The notes under the pieces were generated by a model that did not search any database, was not told where the DNA came from, and was given only the letters and a program-made list of their open reading frames with translations. The translations under genes and the position numbers were made by a program. Source: JAXGPP01 sp964436865 (GTDB taxonomy: Bacteria > Planctomycetota > Planctomycetia > Pirellulales > Thermoguttaceae). Taken from it: a DNA stretch of 10,213 bases. Positions 1 to 6,433 of this stretch are shown one piece after another; position 1 is the stretch's first letter; each line of letters opens with the position of its first letter. Where the stretch lies: NCBI GenBank assembly GCA_964436865.1, contig CAYTFK010000258.1, positions 1 through 10,213 on the forward strand. Direction: 5' to 3'.

Positions 1-126
1 TATGAGCTCGAACTTCGCCGGCAATGCCCGGCTGGGCGACCGTCTCAAATGGATGAGGATCCTGGTGCTCTTATATCCGAGCAGTTGGGCACACACTCCG
101 CAACAGCGGAGAAGGTGGCAGCTTGA
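1..126 (+). CDS. Possible 3' end of an upstream gene (partial, ambiguous)
   Basis: A frame open from the left edge ends at a TGA at 124-126 and would give about 41 C-terminal residues, rich in acidic and small residues (it includes MDEDPGALISEQ). A second frame starting with an ATG at 2 stays open to a TAA at 197-199. Its first 70 bases have G or C in most third codon positions, which favours it locally, but its last part overlaps the promoter at 179-208. I recognise neither product. With only the last few dozen codons visible, the choice between the two frames, or no gene at all, cannot be settled here. Confidence 0.25.
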   Translation, partial: YELELRRQCPAGRPSQMDEDPGALISEQLGTHSATAEKVAA

Positions 127-178
127 GCTTGCGACGAAAGTCCCACAAAGCGAGAAAATCGAGGTCCGGTTTCTTCAA

Positions 179-208
179 TTGACATACCGCACCACTTAAC
201 GATATAGT
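179..208 (+). promoter_or_regulatory. Sigma-70-type promoter for the glycosyltransferase gene
   Basis: A perfect -35 box TTGACA lies at 179-184 and a TATAGT -10 box (five of six consensus bases) at 203-208, separated by 18 bases. The predicted start of transcription is near 215, about 50 bases upstream of the ATG at 267. This suggests that the glycosyltransferase gene begins its own transcription unit rather than being read only from upstream. It is a sequence match only. Confidence 0.6.
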
Positions 209-266
209 CCGCCCTCAATCTCGTCTGGCGCGGGGGTTCCCCCTGCCGAAATCGGAACAGCTCGGC

Positions 267-1523
267 ATGCGATTGACCATCGTCAACCAATTCTACGTAC
301 CCGACCTGGCGCCTACCGGGCACCTGGCGGCGTCGTTGGCCGAGCACCGTGCATCCCGCGGCGACGAGGTGACGGTAGTCGCCGGATGCGGTGCCTACGT
401 GGGTGGAGGGCATGCGTCGGGGGACGAGTTGGGCGGTCCCCGGGTAATCCGTGTATGGACTCCGGGATTGGGCAAGCGGACAGCGCTGAGCCGAATCCTG
501 GATTACTCCGTCTTCTTCCTGCTGGCCGCCTGGCGATTGGCGACCCTGCCCAGGCAGGACGCAATCGTAGCCATGACGACGCCGCCCTACATCCTCTGGG
601 CTGCGCTGATTCACAAGCTATTCCATCGCCGCACGCGAATCATTCTCTGGAACATGGACTGCTATCCGGAGGCCGCTGAGCGAAGCGGCATGATCCGCGC
701 GGGCGGCATCTTAAGCCGAATGCTGGCTGGGCTGAACCGAATCGCATTTCCACGGCTCGATGCAATTGTGTGTCTCGACGAGGCGATGGCCTCGCTCCTG
801 CGATCGCGTTATGAGCGGCCCGGCCGCGGGTTGGCGATTTCAGTTATTCCGAACTGGGAACGGGCGGCCGACTTTCCACGGATGGCGACCGGCGGCAGTC
901 TCGCCGCAGAAGACGCCGCGATTCTCGACGGCCGGTTTGTGGTCCTGTATACCGGAAACCGCGGCCGGGGGCACCGCTTCGATGCGGTGGTTGAGGCGGC
1001 CGACTGTCTGAGGAATGAGCCGGTACGGTTTCTGTTCGTCGGCGGCGGTTGTCAGACAGGCTTCATTGAGCAGGCTGTCGCAAGCCGTCGGCTGGAGAAC
1101 ATCTCGCTCTTGAGCTACGTTACGGCAGATCGCCTGCGAGGGTTGATGGCTGCGGCCCACTGTGCTTTGATTACGCTGCGCGACGAGATGCTCGGGGTGA
1201 TGAGTCCGAGCAAGCTTCACGGCAATCTTGCCATGGGCCTGCCGGTACTATATCTCGGACCGAAGGACAGTAATGTCGACCATGCCATTCGGCAGTGCGG
1301 CTGCGGCGTGAGTCTTCGTCACGATGACGGCGTAGGGCTGGCCGCTTCGATCCGCACGATGATGAGAGAACCGGAGCGGCTGCGGGCCCTGAGTCGCCGG
1401 GCACGCGAGGCGTTTGAAAGCATGTTTTGCGATCGGCGGACGTTGCCGCAATTCGACATCTTGCTCGAGCAACCCGACGTCCAGGAAACGATCGTCCCGG
1501 CCGAAAGTAGGAAGGCTGCGTGA
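267..1523 (+). CDS. GT4 family glycosyltransferase (WbuB/WcaI-like)
   Basis: This 418-residue protein looks like a cytoplasmic, nucleotide-sugar-dependent retaining glycosyltransferase of GT-B fold, as used to build surface polysaccharides. The N-terminal half opens with a strand and loop typical of the WbuB/WcaI group (IVNQFYVPDLAPTGHLAASL, residues 4-23). The C-terminal half starts at VLYTGNRGRGHRFD (from residue 226), followed by the FLFVGGG strand and the donor-site segment SPSKLHGNLAMGLPVL from residue 313. In this subgroup the usual first Glu of the EX7E motif is replaced, as seen here by HGN after SPSKL. The start at 267 has a weak GGAA at 254-257. A good promoter precedes it, and the WecA-like gene lies downstream on the same strand, which supports a role in exopolysaccharide or O-antigen assembly. 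The sugar specificity cannot be read from the sequence. Confidence 0.88.
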   Translation: MRLTIVNQFYVPDLAPTGHLAASLAEHRASRGDEVTVVAGCGAYVGGGHASGDELGGPRVIRVWTPGLGKRTALSRILDYSVFFLLAAWRLATLPRQDAIVAMTTPPYILWAALIHKLFHRRTRIILWNMDCYPEAAERSGMIRAGGILSRMLAGLNRIAFPRLDAIVCLDEAMASLLRSRYERPGRGLAISVIPNWERAADFPRMATGGSLAAEDAAILDGRFVVLYTGNRGRGHRFDAVVEAADCLRNEPVRFLFVGGGCQTGFIEQAVASRRLENISLLSYVTADRLRGLMAAAHCALITLRDEMLGVMSPSKLHGNLAMGLPVLYLGPKDSNVDHAIRQCGCGVSLRHDDGVGLAASIRTMMREPERLRALSRRAREAFESMFCDRRTLPQFDILLEQPDVQETIVPAESRKAA

Positions 1524-1904
1524 TTGTGCGCAATCCTCATGCCATGTGTGCGATACATCGTTATGCGAAGATGGATGAGCAATAGGGCTTTGTGCCGCCT
1601 GATCGCGACGAATAGTGAGAATAGTGGGCGGAAAGAGAAACAAGAAAGGACATGAGTAACGAGATTGCCGGCCGATGCGATCGGGTTGTCAAGAGGGATC
1701 GCACCGTGCAAGGCGGCGGACCTGAATGGGGCAAAGTCTGATCGGAGGACATCACGATAATGCCGACTGGCGTTGTCCCAATTTGCTCGCGGCCGACCGG
1801 CGGTCGAAGGCCTCATTTGCGGCTGTACACGGTTGGATCCTCGATGGCGGCGATCCATTCGCTGTAAGAACATGCTGCGGAACGCGGGTGAAGAAGGGGT
1901 AGTG
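1524..1904. other. Gap of about 380 bases without a convincing gene
   Basis: This stretch separates the glycosyltransferase and the WecA-like gene. A short dyad GATTG-TGCG-CAATC (1522-1535) overlaps the glycosyltransferase stop and lacks a T run. A 7-bp inverted repeat TGCGATC/GATCGCA lies at 1676-1682 and 1697-1703. A 29-codon frame (1652-1741) starts with ATG just after AAGAAAGGA, but the purine stretch sits only one base from the ATG and the product resembles nothing I know. I see no strong promoter, tRNA or riboswitch. The frame of the downstream gene is open back to a TTG at 1773, but residues encoded before 1905 do not look like part of that family. Confidence 0.4.
1892..1899 (+). promoter_or_regulatory. 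Ribosome binding site fixing the WecA-like start at 1905
   Basis: AGAAGGGG ends five bases before the ATG at 1905. This is the best-spaced Shine-Dalgarno-like stretch near any candidate start of the frame (TTG 1773, ATG 1872, GTG 1902, ATG 1905). It also places the start directly before the first membrane helix, as in the family. Confidence 0.55.
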
Positions 1905-3104
1905 ATGGGATTGGCACTCGCCGTTGCTCTTGCCGGTAGCCTGGTGCTCACGCCGCTGGCGAGACGGATCGCCTGGAAGATCGATGCGGTAAGCCGCCCC
2001 GACGGCAATCGGAAACGGCAGCGCCGCCCGACTGCATTGCTGGGTGGTCTGGCGGTGTACGCATCGTTCATCGGCGCATTGCTGGCAACGGGATTTGCTG
2101 GCGGTCAGCGGGCTGACCTCCCGCTCTATGTGGCAGTGGCCACTTCCGCCGGAATGCTATGCCTGCTCGGCCTAATCGACGACCTTTACGAACTCCGCGC
2201 TCGCACCAAACTCATCGGGCAGATTGCGGCGACGATGCCGGTGGTGGTGGCGGGCTTCTCGGCGGACTCACTGCGACTGTTCGGCGCAGACATTGCCTTG
2301 CACGGGTTATCGGCGCCTTGGACGATCATCTGGCTTGTGCTGGCGATCAATGCAGTGAACCTGATCGACGGCATGGATGGCTTGGCATCGACGATCGGAA
2401 TTGTCGGCGGCGCAGCAATCGCGGCGATTGCCTTGTGGCAAGGATCGCCTCTCCTGGCACTGCCCGCGCTGGCCCTGGTCGGCGTGCTGATGGGGTTCGT
2501 GATCCACAATTTGCCGCCGGCAAGGATCTACCTTGGCGATTGCGGGAGCATGCCGATCGGGCTGATTCTCGCTCTGCTCGGTCAAGAGGTCAGTCGAACC
2601 GCCACGGGAAGCGTGAACGTGTCGCTTCTGGTTCTCTTGCTGTTTGTGCCGCTGCTCGATACCGGGCTGGCCGTCGTGCGGCGAACGCTCCGTGGCAGAA
2701 ATTTCATGACACCCGATTATTCCCACATGCATCACCAGATGTTATCGCAAGGATTGAACGTGTGGACGGTCCTTGTGGTGATGGGCGGATTGGCAACGAC
2801 CAGCGGCGCCATGGCGTGCTGCGGAGTCGCTTCCGGCAGCGTCGCTTGGGCCTCCGCGGCTGTATTCGCCCTTACCTCGCTACTTGCCTGGCGGCGTCTG
2901 GTGGCCGGAGAGGAACAACAACTGTTGCGTGAACGAATTACGGCGTGGGCGGCCCGGCGACCACGGGCGGTTGCAAAGCAGGCGAGCCGTGTTCGTCCGC
3001 TGACCCTGTTCGTCGCCGGCGAGCAGTCCACGGAGTCGCGAGCCGTTCCGCTTGCCAAGGTGGTTGCCGAGCAAGAGAGCTTGACCGGCCGACAGGCTGC
3101 CTGA
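1905..3104 (+). CDS. WecA/MraY-type polyprenyl-phosphate sugar-1-phosphate transferase
   Basis: A 399-residue polytopic inner-membrane enzyme of glycosyltransferase family 4 (PNPT superfamily). Such enzymes move a HexNAc-1-phosphate from a UDP-sugar to undecaprenyl phosphate, the first committed step of many polysaccharide pathways. All signature motifs are visible: the aspartate pair D92-D93 in LIDDLYEL; NAVNLIDGMDGLA at 149-161, with the catalytic-region Asp residues; YLGDCGS around D212; and the HxHH motif SHMHH at 274-277. The N-terminus (LTPLARRIAWKIDAVSRPDG, then PTALLGGLAV) matches the WecA pattern. About ten hydrophobic segments are followed by a basic cytoplasmic tail of about 70 residues. 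The HxHH motif points to the WecA/TagO branch rather than MraY (family knowledge). The sugar is unknown. The ATG at 1905 is chosen for its spacing to AGAAGGGG and its agreement with the family N-terminus. Confidence 0.9.
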   Translation: MGLALAVALAGSLVLTPLARRIAWKIDAVSRPDGNRKRQRRPTALLGGLAVYASFIGALLATGFAGGQRADLPLYVAVATSAGMLCLLGLIDDLYELRARTKLIGQIAATMPVVVAGFSADSLRLFGADIALHGLSAPWTIIWLVLAINAVNLIDGMDGLASTIGIVGGAAIAAIALWQGSPLLALPALALVGVLMGFVIHNLPPARIYLGDCGSMPIGLILALLGQEVSRTATGSVNVSLLVLLLFVPLLDTGLAVVRRTLRGRNFMTPDYSHMHHQMLSQGLNVWTVLVVMGGLATTSGAMACCGVASGSVAWASAAVFALTSLLAWRRLVAGEEQQLLRERITAWAARRPRAVAKQASRVRPLTLFVAGEQSTESRAVPLAKVVAEQESLTGRQAA

Positions 3105-3434
3105 GTGGATCACCAGAACTTGCCTGTAATCGCAAGATGACCAGTTTCCCGAGCACATTTAACCCGAACCGGCAGTCGCGAAGTCCGATTCGCCTGAGCA
3201 ATTCGGCTCAAGTCACACCGGGCGACCGGCCGATAAGGGTTCCACATTCTGAACTTTCGGAACCGCTTGGTTCCGACAACCTATTCACAGCATCGTCTTT
3301 CGCGTCTGCCGGCCGACCAGTTCGCGTGTGGATCCTCAGCGAGCGGGGATGGATCCCGCCGTTGCGGAGCCGAATCACGGGTGCAGGCCACACCAGCGGA
3401 CCGGATCCAGGTCTGTAACCTCTCTCAACAACGG
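3105..3434. other. Intergenic spacer of 330 bases
   Basis: No convincing gene lies here. The frame of the following gene is open back to 3267, but the residues before 3435 show no signal peptide or domain. The stretch holds a perfect 8-bp dyad (3257-3276), a weaker 5-bp dyad TGAGC/GCTCA (3195-3199 and 3206-3210) and a CTTGC/GCAAG pair (3119-3123 and 3132-3136) just after the WecA-like stop. I found no near-consensus sigma-70 promoter, so how the downstream gene is transcribed is unclear. Confidence 0.5.
3257..3276. repeat. Perfect inverted repeat (8-bp arms, 4-base loop)
   Basis: TCGGAACC at 3257-3264 pairs perfectly with GGTTCCGA at 3269-3276 around the loop GCTT. No T run follows (the next bases are CAACC), so it is a poor intrinsic terminator. 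It could be an operator or a transcript-end structure for the WecA-like gene. It lies 153 bases after that gene's stop and 159 bases before the next start. Confidence 0.5.
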
Positions 3435-3992
3435 ATGGTCAAGATGAAGGCTATGAGACTCGTTCAACGGACGGCGCTCGCCTTGGCTGTTGTGGGATGC
3501 TGTATCCCGCAGTGTGCTTTGGCCGCAACGCCGGCCCCTCGCCCGGTGCAAGTAATCGACATCCAAATGCATGAGGGCAATGTCCTCCTGGGGCAGGTTG
3601 TGTCGGTTGACAACGCGCCGATCGTCAACCAGGACGTCGCTCTGTTGAGCGGCACCAAGCAACTGGCCGTCGCCAAGACCGACCCTAACGGGTACTTCGC
3701 GTTCAGCGGCCTGGTCAACGGCGCGTACCAACTTCAGACCAAGGACGGCCAATTGGCTTGCCGCGCCTGGACGAAACAGACCGCCCCTCCCTCTGCTGAG
3801 CAGGGCGCGTTGGTTGTCAGCGGTGGCGACACGGTCCGAGGCCAATACGGCATGCGGTCGCTGCGCAATACTCTGGCCAACCCGTGGGTGATCGCGGCCA
3901 TTGCCATTCCGGCCATCGCGATCCCGGTTGCTTTGGCAAACATCGACGACGACGACGACGAGGATCAGCCGCAGAGCCCGTCGGGAAACTGA
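3435..3992 (+). CDS. Exported carboxypeptidase-regulatory-like domain protein with C-terminal membrane segment
   Basis: A 185-residue protein. Residues 8-30 form a signal peptide: basic MRLVQR, a hydrophobic core and a likely cleavage after CALA. VVGC at 19-22 also resembles a lipobox, so lipid anchoring at C22 is possible. Residues about 48-103 form one carboxypeptidase-regulatory-like (transthyretin-like) beta-sandwich: LLGQVVSVDNAPIVNQDVAL, then KTDPNGYFAFSGLVNGAYQL. Residues 150-170 are a hydrophobic, Ala/Ile-rich membrane segment (NPWVIAAIAIPAIAIPVALA), followed by a strongly acidic tail with DDDDDED. The protein probably sits in the cell envelope with its beta domain outside the cytoplasm. 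No catalytic residues are seen; a structural or binding role is inferred. ATGs at 3435, 3444 and 3453 are all possible starts, since none has a strong ribosome site. A strong terminator follows the gene, which makes it the end of a unit. Confidence 0.75.
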   Translation: MVKMKAMRLVQRTALALAVVGCCIPQCALAATPAPRPVQVIDIQMHEGNVLLGQVVSVDNAPIVNQDVALLSGTKQLAVAKTDPNGYFAFSGLVNGAYQLQTKDGQLACRAWTKQTAPPSAEQGALVVSGGDTVRGQYGMRSLRNTLANPWVIAAIAIPAIAIPVALANIDDDDDEDQPQSPSGN

Positions 3993-4054
3993 AATTCGTC
4001 CGCGGCCGGGGGCACGCCATCGACGTGAGCTGCCTCAGTCGGATCAATTCAGAG

Positions 4055-4097
4055 CAGCCCTGCAACTGCCCAGCCGGTTGCAGGGCTGTGCCATTTC
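4055..4097 (+). terminator. Rho-independent terminator
   Basis: CAGCCCTGCAAC (4055-4066) and GTTGCAGGGCTG (4077-4088) form a perfect 12-bp GC-rich stem, which inner G-U and G-C pairs can lengthen. A T-rich stretch follows (TGCCATTTCTTG). It begins 63 bases after the stop of the 185-residue exported protein gene and insulates it from the operon that starts downstream. Confidence 0.75.
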
Positions 4098-4108
4098 TTG
4101 TGATCAAC

Positions 4109-4135
4109 GAGTCCCCGCACATAACGAGACTGAGA
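4109..4135 (+). repeat. Imperfect direct repeat, copy 1
   Basis: Copy 1 has the pattern GAG-t-CCCCG-c-ACATAA-CGaGACT-GAGA and matches copy 2 at 4178-4206 apart from a few substitutions and single-base gaps. It contains a CATAAC (4120-4125) that stands 16 bases after TTGTGA (4098-4103), a weak second promoter candidate. It also holds an AGTC...GACT dyad. It may be a regulator binding site or a duplicated promoter core. Confidence 0.4.
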
Positions 4136-4165
4136 CGCAGTATCATATCGTGCTCCGTCATTTTC

Positions 4166-4194
4166 TTGACCGATTCGGAGCCCCGGGACATAAT
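4166..4194 (+). promoter_or_regulatory. Sigma-70-type promoter of the cytochrome operon
   Basis: TTGACC (4166-4171) and CATAAT (4189-4194) each match five of six consensus bases, with an optimal 17-base spacer. The predicted transcription start is near 4201, which leaves a leader of about 250 bases before the ATG at 4451. It lies just after the terminator at 4055-4097, as expected for a new transcription unit. Confidence 0.6.
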
Positions 4195-4206
4195 CGGGAC
4201 TTGAGA
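4178..4206 (+). repeat. Imperfect direct repeat, copy 2, overlapping the -10 box
   Basis: Copy 2 has the pattern GAG-CCCCG-gg-ACATAA-t-CGgGACT-t-GAGA and lies about 69 bases downstream of copy 1 (4109-4135). The -10 box of the promoter lies inside it. An inner dyad pairs AGCCCCG with CGGGACT, with one mismatch. Binding of a regulator here would touch RNA polymerase directly, but this is inference. Confidence 0.4.
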
Positions 4207-4450
4207 GCAGCCTTGATGAGGTCCGCTGGCGACGTCGAAGGACATCATCGGAAGCGGCTGCTGGGTGAGGGGTGCTTCGTCCACCGCGTGGGAGCGCAAC
4301 GCTCAGCCCGACCCCGCTGCGGCAGGGAGTACCCGCACCGCTTTCGGTCTGAGACACATGTAAATGGCACGTCTGTGGCCTGCTCCGCGCCGGCTCACGC
4401 AGTTCGATGTGTGTTCATGCGTGGCGTGGAGACTGTCCAAGGTTCTCGCG
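4201..4450 (+). other. Structured 5' leader of the cytochrome operon
   Basis: This is the stretch of about 250 bases between the predicted transcription start and the chosen start codon. It can form a 10-bp stem with one mismatch, GATGAGGTCC (4215-4224) with GGACATCATC (4240-4249), and a tight hairpin GAGCG-CAA-CGCTC (4292-4304). I recognise no known riboswitch class. The frame of the next gene is open from an ATG at 4364, but no ribosome site precedes that ATG. Confidence 0.35.
4439..4442 (+). promoter_or_regulatory. Ribosome binding site favouring the start at 4451
   Basis: AAGG stands eight bases before the ATG at 4451. The upstream in-frame ATG at 4364 is preceded by ACACATGTAA, with no Shine-Dalgarno-like stretch, and it would push the signal peptide far from the N-terminus. 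Confidence 0.45.
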
Positions 4451-6433
4451 ATGGCAGATACCATACAGTCGGCGGCCCGGACCGCTCGCTCTTACTGTCC
4501 GCGACGCCATCGACGATTCGTCCGGCGGTCTCTGTTTCGGGTATTGTTCGTGTTTGCCGTCGTTCTCGGCCGCTTGAGTCTCGAACTGACGGCGGCCGAA
4601 CCTCGCGTGCGTCTGACAGAACCAATTGTGTTTGCCCAACTACCCGTCGGTTCTCCTGCCGAGCAGGGAGGAGCCAGGGCGGCGGGTATGCTCCGCGCTG
4701 ACTACGGCGATGGCGCGCGGTTGGTCAGGCTTGCTCCGGACGGTACGGCAAAGGTGCTCAGCGGTGGATTTCACAGCGCGTGCGATCCGGCGGTCTCATT
4801 TGACGGAAAACGTGTGCTGTTTGCCGGCAAACGCGCGGCGGAGGATTGCTGGAACATCTACGAGATGCTGGCTGATGGCGCGGAGGTGAGGCAGATTACA
4901 CGCGATCGGGGCGACTGCCGCAGTCCCGGCTACCAGTCGACGCTCTACGTACTCACTTCGAACGAGCCCTGGTACCAGATCACATTCGTTGGCGTCGATC
5001 GCGACACAGTGAACGAGATCGGGTCGGCCCCGGTGAGCAGCCTCTACTCGTGCAAGCTCGATGGCACCGCGGTGCGGCGGCTGACCCATAACCTGTCGAG
5101 CGACATGGATCCCTGGATTCTGGCCGACGGGCGGTTGGTGTTCGGCGCCTGGCAGCGTTCGACCCTCGAACGAGGCGATTTGGGGCGGATCACGCTGTGG
5201 GGAGTGAATATTGATGGCGCCGACAGCGCGCTTTTTGCCGGCGATAGCGGACTCGGGCGGCGGATCAAGCACATGCCGTGTGCTACCGCCACACTACTGG
5301 TCTTCGTCGAGGCCGACCAGGTGCCGTGGGACGGAGCGGGGTGCCTGTCGAGCGCAAGCCTGCGACGGCCGCTCCATTCGTACCAGCCGATCACCCAGCC
5401 GAACGACGGTCTGTTCCATTCTCCGGCGCCGCTTCCCGACGGCCGGTTGATCGTTTCTTGGCGCCCCGGCGACGGAAGCCGTGGACACGGGCTTTACCGT
5501 TTCGACCCCCAGACGAAACGTCGCGAGCTGGTGTTTGACGACCCTCGGTTCCATGAGATCCAGGCCAGGTGCCTGGTGCCTCAGGAAGAACCCGATGGGC
5601 GAGGGAGCGTGGTCGACGAGCAGGACCAGACGGCGCAGTTGTACTGTCTCGATATCGGCACTCACGACCTTGCCGAGTCGGATTGGCTCACTGCGGCGAT
5701 CGCGAAGAAGGTCCGCGTGCTGGAAGGCATTCCCCGCAAGCCGGGTGAAGCGGCCGCAGGCATCCCGGTGCTTGCCCAGCGGCGGATCATCGACGAGGCA
5801 CCCGTCGAGACGGACGGCTCGTTCAATATCCGCGTCCCGGCCAGCATTCCCCTTGAACTGCAGCTACTCGACGAAAATGGCATGGCCCTGCGAAGCTGCA
5901 GTTGGATCTGGGCGATGAATCATGAGCCCCGCGGCTGCATCGGTTGTCACGAAGACGGCGAGTTGACGCCGGAGAACTGGGTGGACGAGGCGATGCGCCA
6001 TCCGTCGGTGCCGCTTGATGCTCCTCCCGAGAAGCGGCGAACCGTGGACTATCGCCGCGATGTAGCGCCGATCGTCGAAGCCCGATGTGCAGGGTGCCAC
6101 CGTCCGGGTGAAGCAGAACCGCGACTCGACACGCCGGCAACGGCCTACGAGAATCTGCTGGCCCGGACCGAACAGCAGGGCCTGGAGGCGTTTCGCTACA
6201 TACGCCCCGGCCAAGCGCGTACCAGTCCACTTGTCTGGCATCTCTACGGTCGCAACACGTCGCGACCTTGGGATGGCTCCGCGGCTGCGCACTCAGTCAA
6301 GCCGATTCCCGCCGACGCTGCCCCGTTGAACGAGGAAGAGAAACGAACATTTGTGGAGTGGATCGATCTCGGCGCCCTGTTGGATGGCCCAGGTGCCGGG
6401 GCGACAGTGGAAGCGAAGGGAGAACGCCCGTGA
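4451..6433 (+). CDS. HzsA-like secreted beta-propeller protein with two haem c sites
   Basis: A 660-residue protein. A basic N-terminal stretch (residues 15-30) leads into a signal segment at about 28-47, with likely cleavage near TAA-E50. Residues about 80-400 carry PD40/TolB-like propeller blades (DPAVSFDGKRVLFAGKR; WILADGRLVFGAW; PLPDGRLIVSW). Residues about 400-500 match the middle domain of hydrazine synthase subunit A-like proteins (GSFNIRVPASIPLELQLLDE, then the first haem site). Haem c motifs are C496-IG-C499-H500 and C546-AG-C549-H550; the second sits in a DVAPIVEARCAGCH context like planctomycete cytochrome domains. The C-terminus ends in EEEKRTFVEWIDLGALLDG. In true HzsA, as I recall the structure, a Tyr four residues after the first haem His binds iron; here that position is Glu504, so hydrazine synthesis is unlikely. 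It is the first gene of the operon, and its stop overlaps the next start. Confidence 0.82.
   Translation: MADTIQSAARTARSYCPRRHRRFVRRSLFRVLFVFAVVLGRLSLELTAAEPRVRLTEPIVFAQLPVGSPAEQGGARAAGMLRADYGDGARLVRLAPDGTAKVLSGGFHSACDPAVSFDGKRVLFAGKRAAEDCWNIYEMLADGAEVRQITRDRGDCRSPGYQSTLYVLTSNEPWYQITFVGVDRDTVNEIGSAPVSSLYSCKLDGTAVRRLTHNLSSDMDPWILADGRLVFGAWQRSTLERGDLGRITLWGVNIDGADSALFAGDSGLGRRIKHMPCATATLLVFVEADQVPWDGAGCLSSASLRRPLHSYQPITQPNDGLFHSPAPLPDGRLIVSWRPGDGSRGHGLYRFDPQTKRRELVFDDPRFHEIQARCLVPQEEPDGRGSVVDEQDQTAQLYCLDIGTHDLAESDWLTAAIAKKVRVLEGIPRKPGEAAAGIPVLAQRRIIDEAPVETDGSFNIRVPASIPLELQLLDENGMALRSCSWIWAMNHEPRGCIGCHEDGELTPENWVDEAMRHPSVPLDAPPEKRRTVDYRRDVAPIVEARCAGCHRPGEAEPRLDTPATAYENLLARTEQQGLEAFRYIRPGQARTSPLVWHLYGRNTSRPWDGSAAAHSVKPIPADAAPLNEEEKRTFVEWIDLGALLDGPGAGATVEAKGERP
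6418..6422 (+). promoter_or_regulatory. Ribosome binding site fixing the GTG start at 6430
   Basis: GGGAG, within AAGGGAGA (6416-6423), ends seven bases before the GTG at 6430. It decides for this GTG over the in-frame ATG at 6268, which lies deep inside the preceding gene and would add 54 residues with no sign of a signal peptide. Confidence 0.7.

Noticed and set aside
45..614. A 189-codon open frame on the minus strand
   Set aside because: It mostly overlaps the well-supported glycosyltransferase gene in antisense, has a low-complexity Arg/Gly/Pro-rich product and shows no family resemblance.
1652..1741. A 29-codon small gene after AAGAAAGGA
   Set aside because: The purine stretch is only one base from the ATG, and the product resembles nothing known. 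It is kept only as a note on the gap.
1911..1928. A sigma-54-like TTGGCAC...TTGCT
   Set aside because: The spacer between the two halves is six bases instead of five, and the site lies inside the coding region of the WecA-like gene just after its start.
4364..4450. An N-terminal extension of the HzsA-like protein starting at ATG 4364
   Set aside because: No ribosome binding site precedes it, and it would place about 55 residues before the signal segment. The ATG at 4451 has AAGG at good spacing.
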